A stretch of 64,000 bases of DNA from contig CM062810.1 in assembly GCA_031772625.1 (NCBI GenBank), forward strand, positions 707,471,584 to 707,535,583, given 5' to 3'. This document shows positions 1 through 11,252 of the stretch, piece by piece. The translations under genes and the position numbers were made by a program. A model generated the notes under the pieces. That model had not been told where the DNA came from and ran no database searches. It was given only the letters and a program-made list of their open reading frames with translations. Each line of letters begins with the position of its first letter. Within the stretch, counting starts at the first letter, position 1. This DNA comes from Pinus tabuliformis (lineage: Eukaryota > Streptophyta > Pinopsida > Pinales > Pinaceae).

Positions 1-205
1 CGCCATCCATCTTAACTTGCATGCCATTTATATTAGCTTCCACGCCATTCATCTTGGCTTCAGTTACCTTTTGTGAGAGTGAAATTTCTTGTACTTGGTC
101 TTGTAATTTTGATATATCATGTTGCATTTCTTCCTCTTCTTCACAAGTCATGCTAGATATTTCAAGTTGCTTACTAGGTGTTTCCATTTTCTTTCTTTGG
201 GGCAT
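1..205 (-). pseudogene. gag N-terminus of element A2 (partial)
   Basis: The start ATG is at 205-203, matching the true gag start of the sister copy at 3579. The frame is open to the window edge. It encodes a charged, Glu-rich N-terminus followed by repeated 'K-x-N-G-V/M-E' heptad-like units, which suggest a coiled coil before the capsid domain. Unlike the sister copy it keeps the reading frame across the position where that copy has lost two bases. Only about 68 codons are visible, so the coding state of the whole element is unknown. Confidence 0.6.
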
Positions 206-870
206 TAATTAATGCTAATAATTATTCACTATTCCCTTTGAATTCCTTCAAACTAATTTTTCAAACCAATCTTATTCAAAATTAAAAAAAAACTACACAC
301 ATTTTTTTCACTTTCTAAGAGATCGATATTAAATCTGTTGTATGTCTATAACTGCAGATCTCAAATATTTGGAATAGCATCCTACATTAGCCATTTGAGT
401 CCTCTTTCTAATCCCTCAAGTGTTATCAATATTGGATTCTCCAAGGAAGCGTTATGCCAAATCTCCCACGATGACCTGATTATAGACTAGCTCAGTAGAG
501 CGAAATTGTACGAAGTTCCACGTTTCACTGTTTCGACCTTAGTACCTGAAACTAATATACAGAAAACTACAAGCCGTCATCTTTCTGAAACTTCTTACGA
601 AATTTCAATCTGATGCTTAGAACAAAATTTATGACTATTTTCCCCAGGTCACCTATTTTTAATGTAATTCGGGAGTCCGAAAAAATCCTACATTCATCAG
701 ATCATGTCTCTGAAAATATAGTGAGACAAGCTCTGAAATTCGGACCCGATGTTCAGAATGATTTTGGCTCAAATGGGTTTTTGGTTTAGCTTTTGAAATG
801 TTGCAGAAAAAAGTTATAGAGAAAATTCCATGATGACCTGTTTGGAGCAGTGAAACTTTAGAATTCAAAG

Positions 871-881
871 CTCTGATACCA
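871..881 (-). promoter_or_regulatory. Primer binding site of element A2 (initiator tRNA-Met type)
   Basis: On the minus strand this reads TGGTATCAGAG, complementary to the 3' end of plant initiator tRNA-Met. It lies two bases inside the LTR end at 884, the usual spacing in plant gypsy elements. Confidence 0.8.
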
Positions 882-883
882 AA

Positions 884-1214
884 TGTTATGAAACCAGCTC
901 ACAAAAAGATAGAAAAGATAGATCAACGTCTTAGAATTCAGCCTCTTTGAGGGGGCAACCTCCTTTATTACACAAATGAACAATTATTAGATGATACAAA
1001 TGACTAAACCTCCCTTCTATATATAGGAGTCTAAGGGGTCACAATATAATCAAGCCGACATAACAGTGATAACATAAGGGCACAAAAATAACAATAGTGG
1101 GTTTCTATGGGGCACACTAATAATAATATAGGGACAATAGGGGCACAATAATAACAATTAGAGCTACAATGACAATAGTAATGGGAGAATCACTAGTATT
1201 ATAGGGACCTAACA
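884..1214 (-). repeat. 5' LTR of element A2
   Basis: 331 bp, starting TGTTAGGTCC and ending CATAACA on the minus strand. It aligns along its length with the LTRs at 2581-2913 and 8132-8464 but is clearly more diverged from them than they are from each other. A TATATATAG promoter box lies at 1017-1025. Confidence 0.88.
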
Positions 1215-2580
1215 CGATATCCCTCACAAAGTGATACTAAACATCAATGTGCTTTGTCTTTAAATGAAAAGCAGAGTTATGTGCCAAAAAAAATAAACTT
1301 TGGCTATCACAGTGCTAACCACATACTTGAACACAATCTTTGCAACCAAACTTCTTCCTTGCTTGCATGAGTGGCTTCCATGTATTTTGACTCTGTAGTT
1401 GAAAGTGCCACTACAAATTGTTTCTTGCTCATCCAAATGATTGCACCTCCGAATAGGTTAAACACATACCCACTTGTATATCTTCTCCCTTACCTTGATC
1501 TCCATCCAATCTAAATCAACAAATACTCGGATGTCAAAAACTCTGTCCAATCCTGATCTTCCTTGGTAGCAAATACCATAATCACTAGTGCCATGAGAAC
1601 ACCTAAAAGATCGCCTCACGAATGTCCAATGCTCCATCCTTGGTTTTGACATAAACCTGCTCAATACTCTCATTGCATGTGTAATGTTTGGTCTAGTATA
1701 GACCATTTCACACATCAAGCTACTGACTACACTTGTGTATGGAACACGAGACATGTTTTCTTCCTCTTCTTGTGTCTTGGGACACTGTTTGGCAGATAAA
1801 TTTACACCTACAGGAATAGGAACCTTCATCGGTTTACTATCCTGCATATTAAACCTCTACATTGTCGTCTCAACATACTTCCTTTAGTTTAACCATATAT
1901 TCCTCTTTTTTTCAGATCTCTTTTAATTTCCATGTCCAAAATATAGTTTTCAACACCAAGATCCTTCATGTCGAATTTGGAGGTCAATTGATTCTTCAAG
2001 TCATGGATAATTTCTTTGTCATTTCCAATCAGCAACATATCATCCACATACAAGATCAGATAAATAACATAGTCACCAACTAATTTAAAATACATAGTGA
2101 TCATGTTTTCTTCTGGTGAAGGAAGATCCCCACATATATGTATCAAATTCCTGATATCACATCCTTGGTGACTATTTTAACCCATGCATAGACTTTTTTA
2201 ACCTGCATACTAGTTCTTTCTTTCCTTTCACCACAAAGCCTCTAGGTTGCTTCATGTAGATCTCCTCTTCCAAATCCCTGTGGAGAAATGTTGTCTTCAC
2301 ATCCATCTATTCTACCTCAAAATCAAAAGCAATAGCAACAGATAAAAGTAATCTAATAGAAGCTACCTTGGCAACAATAGAAAATATATCACAAAAATAA
2401 ATTCCCGACACCTAGGAATAACATTTTGCTACCAACCGAGCTTTGTATTTCTCCATCTTGCCTTATGCATTCATCTTCTTCTTAAACGCCCATTTTCTTC
2501 CAATGGGTTTCCTTCTAACTGCAATTCCATTAAATCCCAAGCCTCATTTTTGTCCAAAGATGTCATTTCATCAACCATGG
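1215..2580 (-). pseudogene. Ty1/copia element, reverse transcriptase/RNase H part
   Basis: Minus-strand copia polyprotein remains. The frame at 2146-1889 holds the RT catalytic motif YVDD (inside LILYVDDMLLIGND). The frame at 1847-1458 holds the RT-RNase H connection, where copia proteins read like 'YTSVVSSLMCEMVYTRPNI'. At 1215-1260 the end of RNase H is recognisable (TKHIDV then YHFVRDI), with an in-frame stop between. Several stops and frame changes make it non-functional. It is interrupted on the left by element A2 and bounded on the right at 2580 by element A; the upstream half of the same family lies at 8465-11252. Confidence 0.85.
2342..2580 (-). repeat. Left copy of a 239-bp copia segment flanking element A
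   Basis: The same copia RT segment occurs at 8459-8698. The two copies differ at roughly 14 positions by hand count. The left copy stops at 2580 where the LTR begins; the right copy continues into the next copia sequence. Its length is far beyond the 5-bp target duplication a gypsy integrase makes. Confidence 0.85.
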
Positions 2581-2913
2581 TGTTGGGTCCCTATAATACT
2601 AGTGATTACCCCATTACTATTGTAGTTATACCCCTTATTAATATTGTTGTGCCCCTATTGCCCCCATATTGTTATTACTGTGCCCCATAGAATCCCTCTA
2701 TTGTTATTTTTGTGGCTTTATATTATTATTGTTAGGTCGGCTGGGTTATATTGTGACTCCTTAGACTCCTATATATAGAAAGGAGGTTTTGTCATTTGTA
2801 TCATCGAAGAATTGTTCATTTATGTAATGTAAAGGAGGTTTCCCTCTCAAAGAGGCTGAATTCTAAGGCGTTGATCTATCTTTTCTATCTTTTCTTGAGT
2901 TGGTTTCATAACA
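2581..2913 (+). repeat. 5' LTR of element A
   Basis: 333 bp, from TGTTGGGTCC to CATAACA. The TATA box TATATATAG is at 2770-2778. The CA end is followed two bases later by the primer binding site. Confidence 0.93.
2770..2778 (+). promoter_or_regulatory. TATA box in the 5' LTR of element A
   Basis: TATATATAG in the LTR, conserved in the 3' LTR (8321-8329) and in the LTR of A2 on the other strand. It is the likely Pol II core promoter of the element. Confidence 0.6.
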
Positions 2914-2915
2914 TT

Positions 2916-2928
2916 TGGTATCAGAGCC
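2916..2928 (+). promoter_or_regulatory. Primer binding site of element A (initiator tRNA-Met)
   Basis: TGGTATCAGAGCC, complementary to the 3' end of plant initiator tRNA-Met, two bases after the LTR end. Confidence 0.9.
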
Positions 2929-3578
2929 TTGGATTCTAGGGTTTCGCTGCTCCCAACAGGTCATCATGGCATTTTCGCTATAACTTTTTTTATGCGACGT
3001 TTCAGAAGCTAAAACAAACCCATTTGAGAAGACATCGCGCTGAATCTCGGGTCCGAATTGCAAAACTTTTTGCGCTATATTTGTGGAGATATGATCTGAG
3101 GAAATTGGTCTTCTTGCAGACTCCTGAATTACATTCCAAACAGGTGACCTGGGGAAAATCGTCATAACTTTCTTCTGAGCATCGGATTGAAATTTCGTAA
3201 GAAGTTTCAGAAAGAGGACGGACTGTAGTTTCTTTTATATATTTTTTCAGAGCCAAAGGTTGAAACAATGATTCGTGGCACGTCGTACAAGTTGGCTCTA
3301 CTGAACTAGTCTTTAAGCAGGTCACTCTGGGAGATTTTGCATAACTCTTCCTTGGAGAATCCAATTTGGATAAGACTAGTGGCATTGGAAAGAGGACGCA
3401 TAAGGCTACTACAAATCACAATTTGAGAACTGGATGATCCGAAATTACAGAGATACATCAGATTCAATATCAGGCTTCTACAAAGTGAAAAAAGGTGTGT
3501 AGTTTTTTTTTAAATTTTTGCATAAGCTTGGTTTGAAGGAATTCAAAGGGCATAGTAAAGCATTATTATCGGTAACTG

Positions 3579-6500
3579 ATGCCTCGAGGAAAGAAAATGC
3601 AAACACCTAGTAAGGAACCTGAAAGCTCTAGCATGACTCATGAAGAAGAGGAAGAAATGCTACATGATATATCAAAATTACAAGAACAAGTGCAACAAAT
3701 GTCACACTCAAAAGCTAACAGAAGCTAAGATAAATGGCGTGGAATCTAAGATAAATGGCGTGGAATCTAAGATAAAGGGCATGGAAGCTAAGATGAATGA
3801 TTCGAAGACAGATTTGAAGAAAGACATGGCATATTTGAAGACAGATTTGAAGAGAGACATGGCAAATTTGAAGACAGATTTGACAAATTTTCTACAAGAA
3901 ATACTTACTAATGGTGAAAAGGTTGTAAAGGAAACTCATGATGAGAACAAAAGAAATGTTAATCATGATTCCATAGACTCTAATGTTGGATCGAAGACCC
4001 ACCATATTCCAAAAATCGATATGAGGAAGTTTGATGGCAAGGATCCCGCAACATGGATATTACAGATGGAGCAATTTTTCGATCTCAATAATGTGCAAAA
4101 CACACAAAAGGTACGTATGGAAACTTTATATTTGGAACCAAATCAGTTTGTATGGTATCAATGGCTTTGCTCTCGTAAACAATTTATCACTTGGGCAATT
4201 TTTACGGAAGAATTGATAGCACATTATGAGGATACAAAAAGCAACACTTTTTTTAGCCAATTGATAAGTCTCAAACAAAAGGGTTCAATAATGGAGCACA
4301 TTGAGGAGTTCCAAAAATTGAACATAAGGGTAAAAGATATTCCAGAGGAGCATAGGATTGATGTGTTCATAGGGTCTTTAAAGGATAATATCCAACATGA
4401 TGTTCGCCTTTGGGAACCTGATTCATTAGAGAAGGCATTCAGGTTAGCAAGAAAAATGGAAAGCAAAATTATGGCAACCAGGAAGCATACCACTCACAAC
4501 TATAAAGACGGAAGTGTTGTTGCCCCTAGTCTTCCACAACCTATAAGGTTGACACCACAACAATTGGAAGAAAAAAGAGAAAAAGGGCTTTGTTACAGTT
4601 GTGATAGCAAATACACTAAAGGTCATAAGTGTGCTGAGAAGAAATTATTCTACATAGATTGTGAAGAGGAAGAAGAAAAGAAGCAAGAAAAGTCAAAAGA
4701 AGAGGATATACTCCAGGAACAAAGCCTAGATGAAGAACAAATAAATCCGACCATATCTTGTAATGCATTGGCGGGAATTACCACTCCTCAAACCATCAAG
4801 ATAGAAGGACAAATCAAGAAGAAAAAGGTAATAGTGTTGATTGATTCAGGAAGCACCCACAATTTTATTCATTGTAAGGTAGCAAAAGAATTGAATTGCT
4901 TCCTATATCCAGCACCAGAGTGTCAAGTGATGATTGCAAATGGAGGAACAATAAATTGCTCTGGAAAGTGCCATAATATCAAGCTATCCATGGGAGAATA
5001 TGTATTGACTAGCCCAATGCTTTCCATTCCAATGGGAGGTGCTGATGTTGTACTAGGAGTCCAATGGCTACAATCCTTGGGTACAATAGCTTTTAATTTT
5101 CAAGAACTTTTCATCAAATTTTCTACGGAAGGAAAGGAAGTTGAATTAAGGGGTATTGCAGGGAAACCAGGAAAGATAATCAGCTCTAATGGTATGACAA
5201 AGCTTCTAAAAAAGGAGCAAAGAGGTGTAATTGCACAATTATGTTCGCTAGATGTTTCCACATTGGAATCATCTATTTCTCCAGATCTCCAAAAAGTCCT
5301 GGACAATCATTCCAAGGTATTTGAGACTCCCAAAGGTCTCCCACCTATGCGTGATCATGATCATGCTATTCATCTGATTCCAGGAAGTGTTCCTCCAAAC
5401 ATCAGGCCGTACAGATATCCCTATGTCCAAAAGAGTGAAATTGAACGTATGGTTGCAGAAATGCTAGAGGCTGGTATAATTCAACCGAGTCAAAGTTCTT
5501 TCTCTGCTCCAGTAGTATTGGTGCACAAGAAGGATGGATCATGGCGCATGTGTCCGGATTATAGGGAGCTCAACAAGCTCACTATTAAAGATAAGTTCCC
5601 CATTCCTGTCATTGATGAATTACTGGATGAATTGCATGGATCAATTTACTTCACCAAGTTGGATCTTCGTTCAGGATATCATCAAATCAGAATGAAGATT
5701 GAAGACATTCCGAAAACAACATTTAGAACTCATGAGGGTCATTATGAATTTTTGGTCATGCCTTTTGGCCTTACCAATGCACCTTCAACATTTCAAGGTT
5801 TGATGAATTCAATTTTCAAACCATTCCTTAGAAAATTTGTGTTAGTATTTTTTGATGATATACTAATCTACAGCAAGTCTTGGAAGGATCATGTTGAACA
5901 TGTTGACAGGGTGCTACAACTATTGGAGGAGAAACAATTATATGCAAAAAGATCCAAATGTTTCTTTGGAGTCCAGGAGGTGGAATATTTGGGTCATATT
6001 GTATCTCATGAAGGAGTTAAGGTAGACCCTAGCAAAATTAAAGCCATTAAGGAATGGAAAATCCCCACATCCATAAAGCATCTGCGAGGATTTCTTGGGT
6101 TGACAGGGTATTATCGCAAGTTTGTTAAGAATTATGGGAGAATAGCAGCACCTCTAACAACATTATTGAAGAAAGATGCATTTTCATGGACTCCGGAAGC
6201 AACAAAGGCCTTTGAACATCTTAAAGAGGCAATGTGCCAAGCACCGGTCTTAGCTACACCGGACTTCACAAAAACCTTTATTGTGGAATGTGATGCTTCA
6301 GGAAATGGAATTGGTGTTGTTCTAATGCAAGATGAAAGACCCATTGCTTTTGAAAGTCGTCCAATCAAGGGAAAGTTTTTAAGAAAAGCTATTTATGAGA
6401 AGGAAATGTTGGCAATACTCCATGCACTTAAGAAATGGCGACCCTACCTAATGGGAAGACATTTCAAGGTAAAAACGGATCATGATAGCCTTAAATACTT

Positions 6501-6834
6501 TTTAGAACAAAGATTATCCTCTGAAGAGCAACAAAAGTGGGTCACAAAGATGTTGGGTTATGACTTTGAAATCATCTACAAAAAAGGGAAGCAAAATGTG
6601 GTGGCAGATGCACTCTCAAGAAAGGATGAGGATGTGGAAGCATTGTTGTGCGCCATTTCTATTATCCAACCAGATTGGATAAACGAAGCAAGGGAGGAAT
6701 GGAAGAATGACGAAGAAGTGTGGGACTTATTCGAAAGTTACAACAAGATTCCAGTACGTCTGATACATTTAGCTGGCAAAATGATTCATTATGGTACAAA
6801 GATCGCTTATACCTCTGTAAGAATTCCCAGCTAA
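3579..6834 (+). pseudogene. gag-protease-RT-RNase H polyprotein of element A (frameshifted)
   Basis: The likely true gag start is ATG 3579, by comparison with element A2. A loss of about two bases near 3706 moves the reading into the frame that runs from 3640 to 6834. In order: a coiled-coil stretch with repeated 'KTDLKxDMA' units (3800-3890); the gag capsid region (about 4010-4480); a zinc knuckle [14 protein letters not shown] (near 4590-4635); an aspartic protease with the IDSGSTHNF active site (near 4840); reverse transcriptase with FFDDILIYS (near 5850); and RNase H with the [11 protein letters not shown] motif (near 6285). The reading then leaves the correct frame near 6730 through a probable one-base loss, so integrase lies in another frame. 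Confidence 0.9.
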
Positions 6835-8075
6835 AACAAAAGATTCTTATGGAATTGCACACTTCTCCCTTAGGAGGGCACTCAGGATTTTTAAAAACTT
6901 ACCACAGGGTTAAGAAGGAATTTTTTTGGGATGGCCTTAAATCAGATATTCAAAAGTTTGTGGCGGAATGTTTGGTTTGCCAACAAAATAAAGTTGAAAC
7001 AATTAAGACACCGGGTCTATTACAACCTTTATCCATTCCAAGCCAACGTTGGGAGGAGGTTTCAATGGATTTTATCACAGGTTTACCCAAGTCTGAGGGA
7101 AAGAGTGTCATCATGGTGGTAGTTGACAGACTTACCAAGTATGCACACTTTTGTGCATTATCACATCCATTTAAAGCCAGTACAGTTTCTACTGCATTTA
7201 TGGAAACAATTCAAAAGCTACATGGAAACCCAAAGATTATTGTAAGTGACAGAGATCCCATTTTCACTGGAAATTTTTGGACAGAATTATTTTCTTGTCT
7301 TGGTACTCAGTTAGCTCATAGCTCATCTTATCATCCTCAATCTGATGGGCAAACTGAGATAGTAAACAAATGTTTGGAAGGATATCTTCGTTGCTTTGTA
7401 TCTGATAAACAGACATAATGGGTCAAATGGTTGCCTCTGGCTGAATGGTGGTATAACACTTCCTTCCATACAGCAACAAAAATGACCCCATTTATGGCAC
7501 TTTATGGGTATCAACCACCATCCATCGCATCATATTTAAGAGAAAATTCTAAGGTTCAGGCAGTGGAACATCACATCGAACATCAACAACAAGTCCTCCA
7601 ACTCTTAAAGGATAACCTCGTGTTGGCACAGAATAGAATGAAACAACAGGCAGATCAACATCGCAGTGAAAGAAGTTTTGATGTAGGTGATTGGGTATTC
7701 CTACGGCTACAACCATATAAGCAAATGTCCCTCAAGCAAGCTAAGAAGGATAATAAATTATCACTAAAGTATTATGGTCCGTACAAGGTGTTGCAAAATA
7801 TTGTTACTATGGCATACAAATTGGAGCTTCCTGCAGCTTCTCGATTGCACCCAGTTTTCCATGTTTCATGTTTAAAGAAGGTTATAGGCGACAAGCTCCC
7901 AGTTCAAACAATATTGCCAGAACTTGACGAGGAAGGAAAAATTATATTGGAACCAGAAGCAGTCATAGAAACAAGAACTCGACAGCTACGAAATCGATCA
8001 ATTTCGGAGTATCTTATCAAGTGGAAGAACTTATCTGCTGAAGATTCCACATGGGAGGATGAGAATTTTATATAG
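6720..8075 (+). pseudogene. Integrase with chromodomain of element A (nonsense mutation)
   Basis: Continues the polyprotein in the next frame. The HHCC zinc-binding domain is at about 6850-6990 (H..GGHSG..H then CLVCQQ). The DDE core follows, with MDFITGLP, SDRDPIF and the PQSDGQTE segment. An in-frame TAA at 7416-7418 interrupts it; the same frame then runs to 8075. The GDWVFLRLQ region and LHPVFHVS typical of plant gypsy integrases precede a C-terminal chromodomain (about 7950-8072, ending in TWEDENFI). Chromodomains direct chromovirus integration to particular chromatin. The stop codon and the upstream frameshift make this copy inactive unless helped in trans. Confidence 0.9.
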
Positions 8076-8118
8076 AAGTATCCAGAACTACTCAAGCGTT
8101 CAGGACAACACTTTTTTG

Positions 8119-8131
8119 AAGGAGAGGGGCA
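8119..8131 (+). promoter_or_regulatory. Polypurine tract of element A
   Basis: AAGGAGAGGGGCA lies directly before the 3' LTR and is the expected primer for plus-strand DNA synthesis. Confidence 0.75.
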
Positions 8132-8464
8132 TGTTGGGTCCCTATAATACTAGTGATTACCCCATTACTATTGTAGTTATACCCCTTATTAATATTGTTG
8201 TGCCCCTATTTCCCCCATATTGTTATTAATGTGCCCCATAGAATCCCTCTATTGTTATTTTTGTGGCTTTATATTATTATTGTTAGGTTGGCTGGGTTAT
8301 ATTGTGATTCCTTAGACTCCTATATATAGAAAGGAGGTTTTGTCATTTGTATCATCGAAGAATTGTTCATTTATGTAATGTAAAGGAGGTTGCCCCCTCG
8401 AAGAGGTTGAATTCTAAGGCGTTGATCTATCTTTTTTATCTTTTCTTGAGCTAGTTTCATAAAA
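8132..8464 (+). repeat. 3' LTR of element A
   Basis: 333 bp, about 96% identical to the 5' LTR by hand count. It ends CATAAAA rather than CATAACA. The last bases also match the copia sequence that follows (ATAAAAG), so the normal integration end is blurred or lost. Confidence 0.9.
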
Positions 8465-8698
8465 GTGATCTAATAGAAGCTACCTTGGCAACAATAGAAA
8501 ATATATCACCAAAATAAATTACCAACACCTAGGAAAAACATTTTGCTACCAACCGAGCTTTGTATCTCTCCACCTTGCCTTATGCATTCATCTTCTTCTT
8601 AAATACCCATTTTCTTCCAATGGGTTTCCTTCTAACTGCAATTCCACTAAATCCCAAACCTTATTTTTGTCCAAAGATGCCATTTCATCAACCATGGC
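8459..8698 (-). repeat. Right copy of the 239-bp copia segment flanking element A
   Basis: Matches 2342-2580 at about 94%. Unlike the left copy it continues uninterrupted past 8698 into the upstream RT and integrase sequence of the copia element. Confidence 0.85.
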
Positions 8699-11130
8699 CT
8701 CTTTCCAGATTTTTCCATCATCTAAATATATTGCCTCCGTGATAGATCTGGGATCATCATCAATAATAGATAAAGAAAAATTTGAATAAAAAGAATATGA
8801 ACTATACTTTTCTGGTTGCCTTCTTTCTTGAACTGATCTTTTCACAGCTATAGTTTTTGGCTCTTCATCTTCTAATTCTTGTTCTAGTCTAGAGTTTGAT
8901 TCTTCATCCTTTAGCTCAAACTCTATCTTCTCAGGTTCCTTTGGTAGAACTTCATGTTTAATAACATATTTCACCTCTCTAAACACCACATCTAAGTTGT
9001 ACACAACTTTCCTTTTTTCTAGTTTCCAAAGCTTATAACCTTTTAAACCATCCTTATACCCAATAAAGATTCACCTCTCAGATTTACTATCCAACTTGGT
9101 TCTTTTCTCCTTTGGAACATGTACATATACATCACAACCAAATACCCTCATATGTGAAAGAGAGGGTTTCTTATGAGTCCATTCCTCATGTGGAGTCTTA
9201 TCCTCCAATGCTGATGAAAGTGATCTATTAACCAGGTAATATGTAGTCTCCACCACCTATTCCCATAATTCATGTCCTAACCCGACACCACTGAGCATGA
9301 TTCTTGCTTTTTCCATCAACCTCTTGTTCATTCTTTCTACAACTCCATTTTTCTGAGGTGTGTATGGATTAGTCTTCTACCGTGCTATACCACACTTCTT
9401 ACAGAACTCTTCAAATGTGTTCTTGTAGAAATCTTCACCATTATCTATCCTCGACACCTTTATCATCTTCTATTTATCGTTTTCCACGAGAGCCTTAAAT
9501 TATTTAAGCATGTCAAAGACTTCATATTTATTCTTAAGGAAATATATCCATGTATTCCTTAAGAATTCATCTATAAATGATACATAGTACATAGACTTAC
9601 CTAATGATGGAACCAACATAGGACCAAACACATCATTGTGCACAAGCTCCACTATCACTTTCGCCATCTTAGCACCATAGGGGAAACTCAACTAATTTTG
9701 CTTCCCATATACACAATGCTAACATAAATTGGAATCCAGAGAGAAATTAGACATACCTTCTACCATATCATTACCATGAAGTATTCAAATGCTCTCCTAT
9801 CCAATATGTCTAAAACTTTGATGCCATAGCATGGTCTTTTCTCCAAAGACCACCATATTTTTAACTCCACTTTCAGGAACCACAAAATGGTTGCACCCAT
9901 AAATAACAATACTACCCATAATCTTGTACAGAGTGCCAATGAGAACTCCCCACATCAATACCAGTGCTCCTTGAACCATCTTGCAAGTATTTTTCTCGAA
10001 CATTATTTTTACACCTGCATCATCCATATTACTTATAGAAATCATATTTCTGGCTAATGAAAGAATATGCAGAACACCAGAAAGTGTTCTAATCCTTCCA
10101 CCTTGCAACTTCAGCTTGAATTTTCCACGTCCAATGATTCTAGCCTTCCTATCATTCCCTAAGAAGACATCACCACCATCATATTTCTCATACTCGTAAA
10201 ACCACTCCCTATGGGGAGTGAAGTGAAAGGATGTGCCTAAGTAAATCAACCATGCCTCATGATTTACATGTGTATTTGAAGAAGAATCCAAGTACACATC
10301 CCAACCTTCATCTGAGGTGGTTTTTGCCTCTGCAGAAGGAGCATCATTAGATCCCTTTCCTTTCGTAGGACCTTTAGATCTACAGTCCTTTTATAAGTGC
10401 CCTTCCTTTCCGCATTTCCAGCACACCTTTACAAGTTTTCTTGGATATTTAGAACTCCCTATAGATTTATATCTCCCTATAGATTTAGTTCTCCCACTCG
10501 TTACTTATTTTTGTTTATGTTCTGGGACTATCCTCGTATAGACAGGGCATATCCATTACGGCCCTCCATATTTTTTCGTCTCATCTCCTCTGACAACAAG
10601 GATGAGACTATTTCATCAAAATTCAAGGTAGTTGTATTAGTACCTATTGCAACAACCAGACAATGCCATGAATCGTGTAGAGAACACAACAAGCTAATGC
10701 ACTTATCTTCATTTGAAATTTTAATATCAACAGATAACAATTGGGTTACCACAATATTAAAGGTGTTCATATCCTCTATCACCAAGTTTTCATCCTTCAT
10801 CCTCTCGTTATACATCTTTTTCCATAGGAATAGTTTGTTCACTAGAGACTTAGATTGGTACAAAGTCCCTAACTTGTCCCACAAAGCCTTCATCGTAGCT
10901 TCCCCTGATAAATTCAACAATACTGAATATGAGATACACAACTATATTGTGCTCTTTTCTTTGTTATCCAACTTCGCCCAATCTTCATTTGACATTTTTG
11001 TTGGTTTAGTACCCAGATCTACCGTGATCCACTTATCTTTATCCACTAGATGATCCTCAATCTTGAGTTTCCACAACTCAAAACTTTGACCATTAAATTT
11101 CTCGATCTCTATTTTTCTGCTGCTCACCAT
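8465..11130 (-). pseudogene. Ty1/copia gag-protease-integrase-RT polyprotein (degraded)
   Basis: Read on the minus strand from the ATG at 11130. The gag region is at 11130-10528 (FNGQSFELWKLKIEDHL), with one in-frame stop at about 10942. The zinc knuckle is at about 10430-10380 (CWKCGKEGH...KDC), also with a stop inside. The protease region is at 10297-9797, where the active-site Asp is replaced (WLIYLGTS). The pre-integrase LWHQ motif follows near 9815. Integrase pieces are at 9691-9071 (VFGPMLVPSLGKSMYYVSFIDE and RVFGCDVYVHVP). The start of RT is at 9004-8588. This gag-PR-IN-RT order defines the copia superfamily. The downstream RT/RNase H lies at 1215-2580, beyond element A. Confidence 0.88.
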
Positions 11131-11239
11131 CTTCTTTCACCGCAATAATCGATCCCGTAGATCTCCCACTCAACAGGGTCTACCACAGGCTTGAGAAAAA
11201 CCCCTCAGCAGTAAAGGTGTCCCCTTGAAGCTAAAACAA

Positions 11240-11251
11240 CTCTGATACCAA
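11240..11251 (-). promoter_or_regulatory. Primer binding site of the copia element
   Basis: The minus strand reads TTGGTATCAGAG next to the LTR end at 11253, an initiator tRNA-Met type site. Confidence 0.8.
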
Positions 11252-11252
11252 T

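Larger units (their letters stand above)
1..1214 (-). mobile_element. Ty3/gypsy element A2, 5' part (Reina-like), truncated by window edge
   Basis: A minus-strand copy of the same family as the element at 2581-8464. Reading leftward from 1214 it shows a 331-bp LTR, a tRNA-Met primer site, an untranslated leader and the start of gag; the rest lies off the left edge. Both the leader and the gag start align with 2914-3780 on the other strand. It interrupts the RNase H region of the copia element: at 1215 the flank is copia coding sequence. The target duplication cannot be checked because the other end is outside the window. Confidence 0.88.
2581..8464 (+). mobile_element. Ty3/gypsy chromovirus A (Reina-like), complete structure, disabled coding
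   Basis: A 5.9-kb element with two 333-bp LTRs, a tRNA-Met primer site, gag, protease, reverse transcriptase, RNase H, integrase, a C-terminal chromodomain and a purine tract. The short LTRs, the CX2C...GHxC zinc knuckle and the chromodomain fit the Reina branch of chromoviruses. The LTRs differ at about 12 of 333 positions. At least three lesions break the polyprotein (near 3706, near 6730 and at 7416). There is no 5-bp target duplication; instead a 239-bp copia segment is repeated on both sides. Confidence 0.92.

Noticed and set aside
3002..3385. Minus-strand frames over the leader of element A (also 659-868 and 2863-3165)
   Set aside because: They overlap LTR and leader sequence of a plus-strand retroelement and have no recognisable domain.
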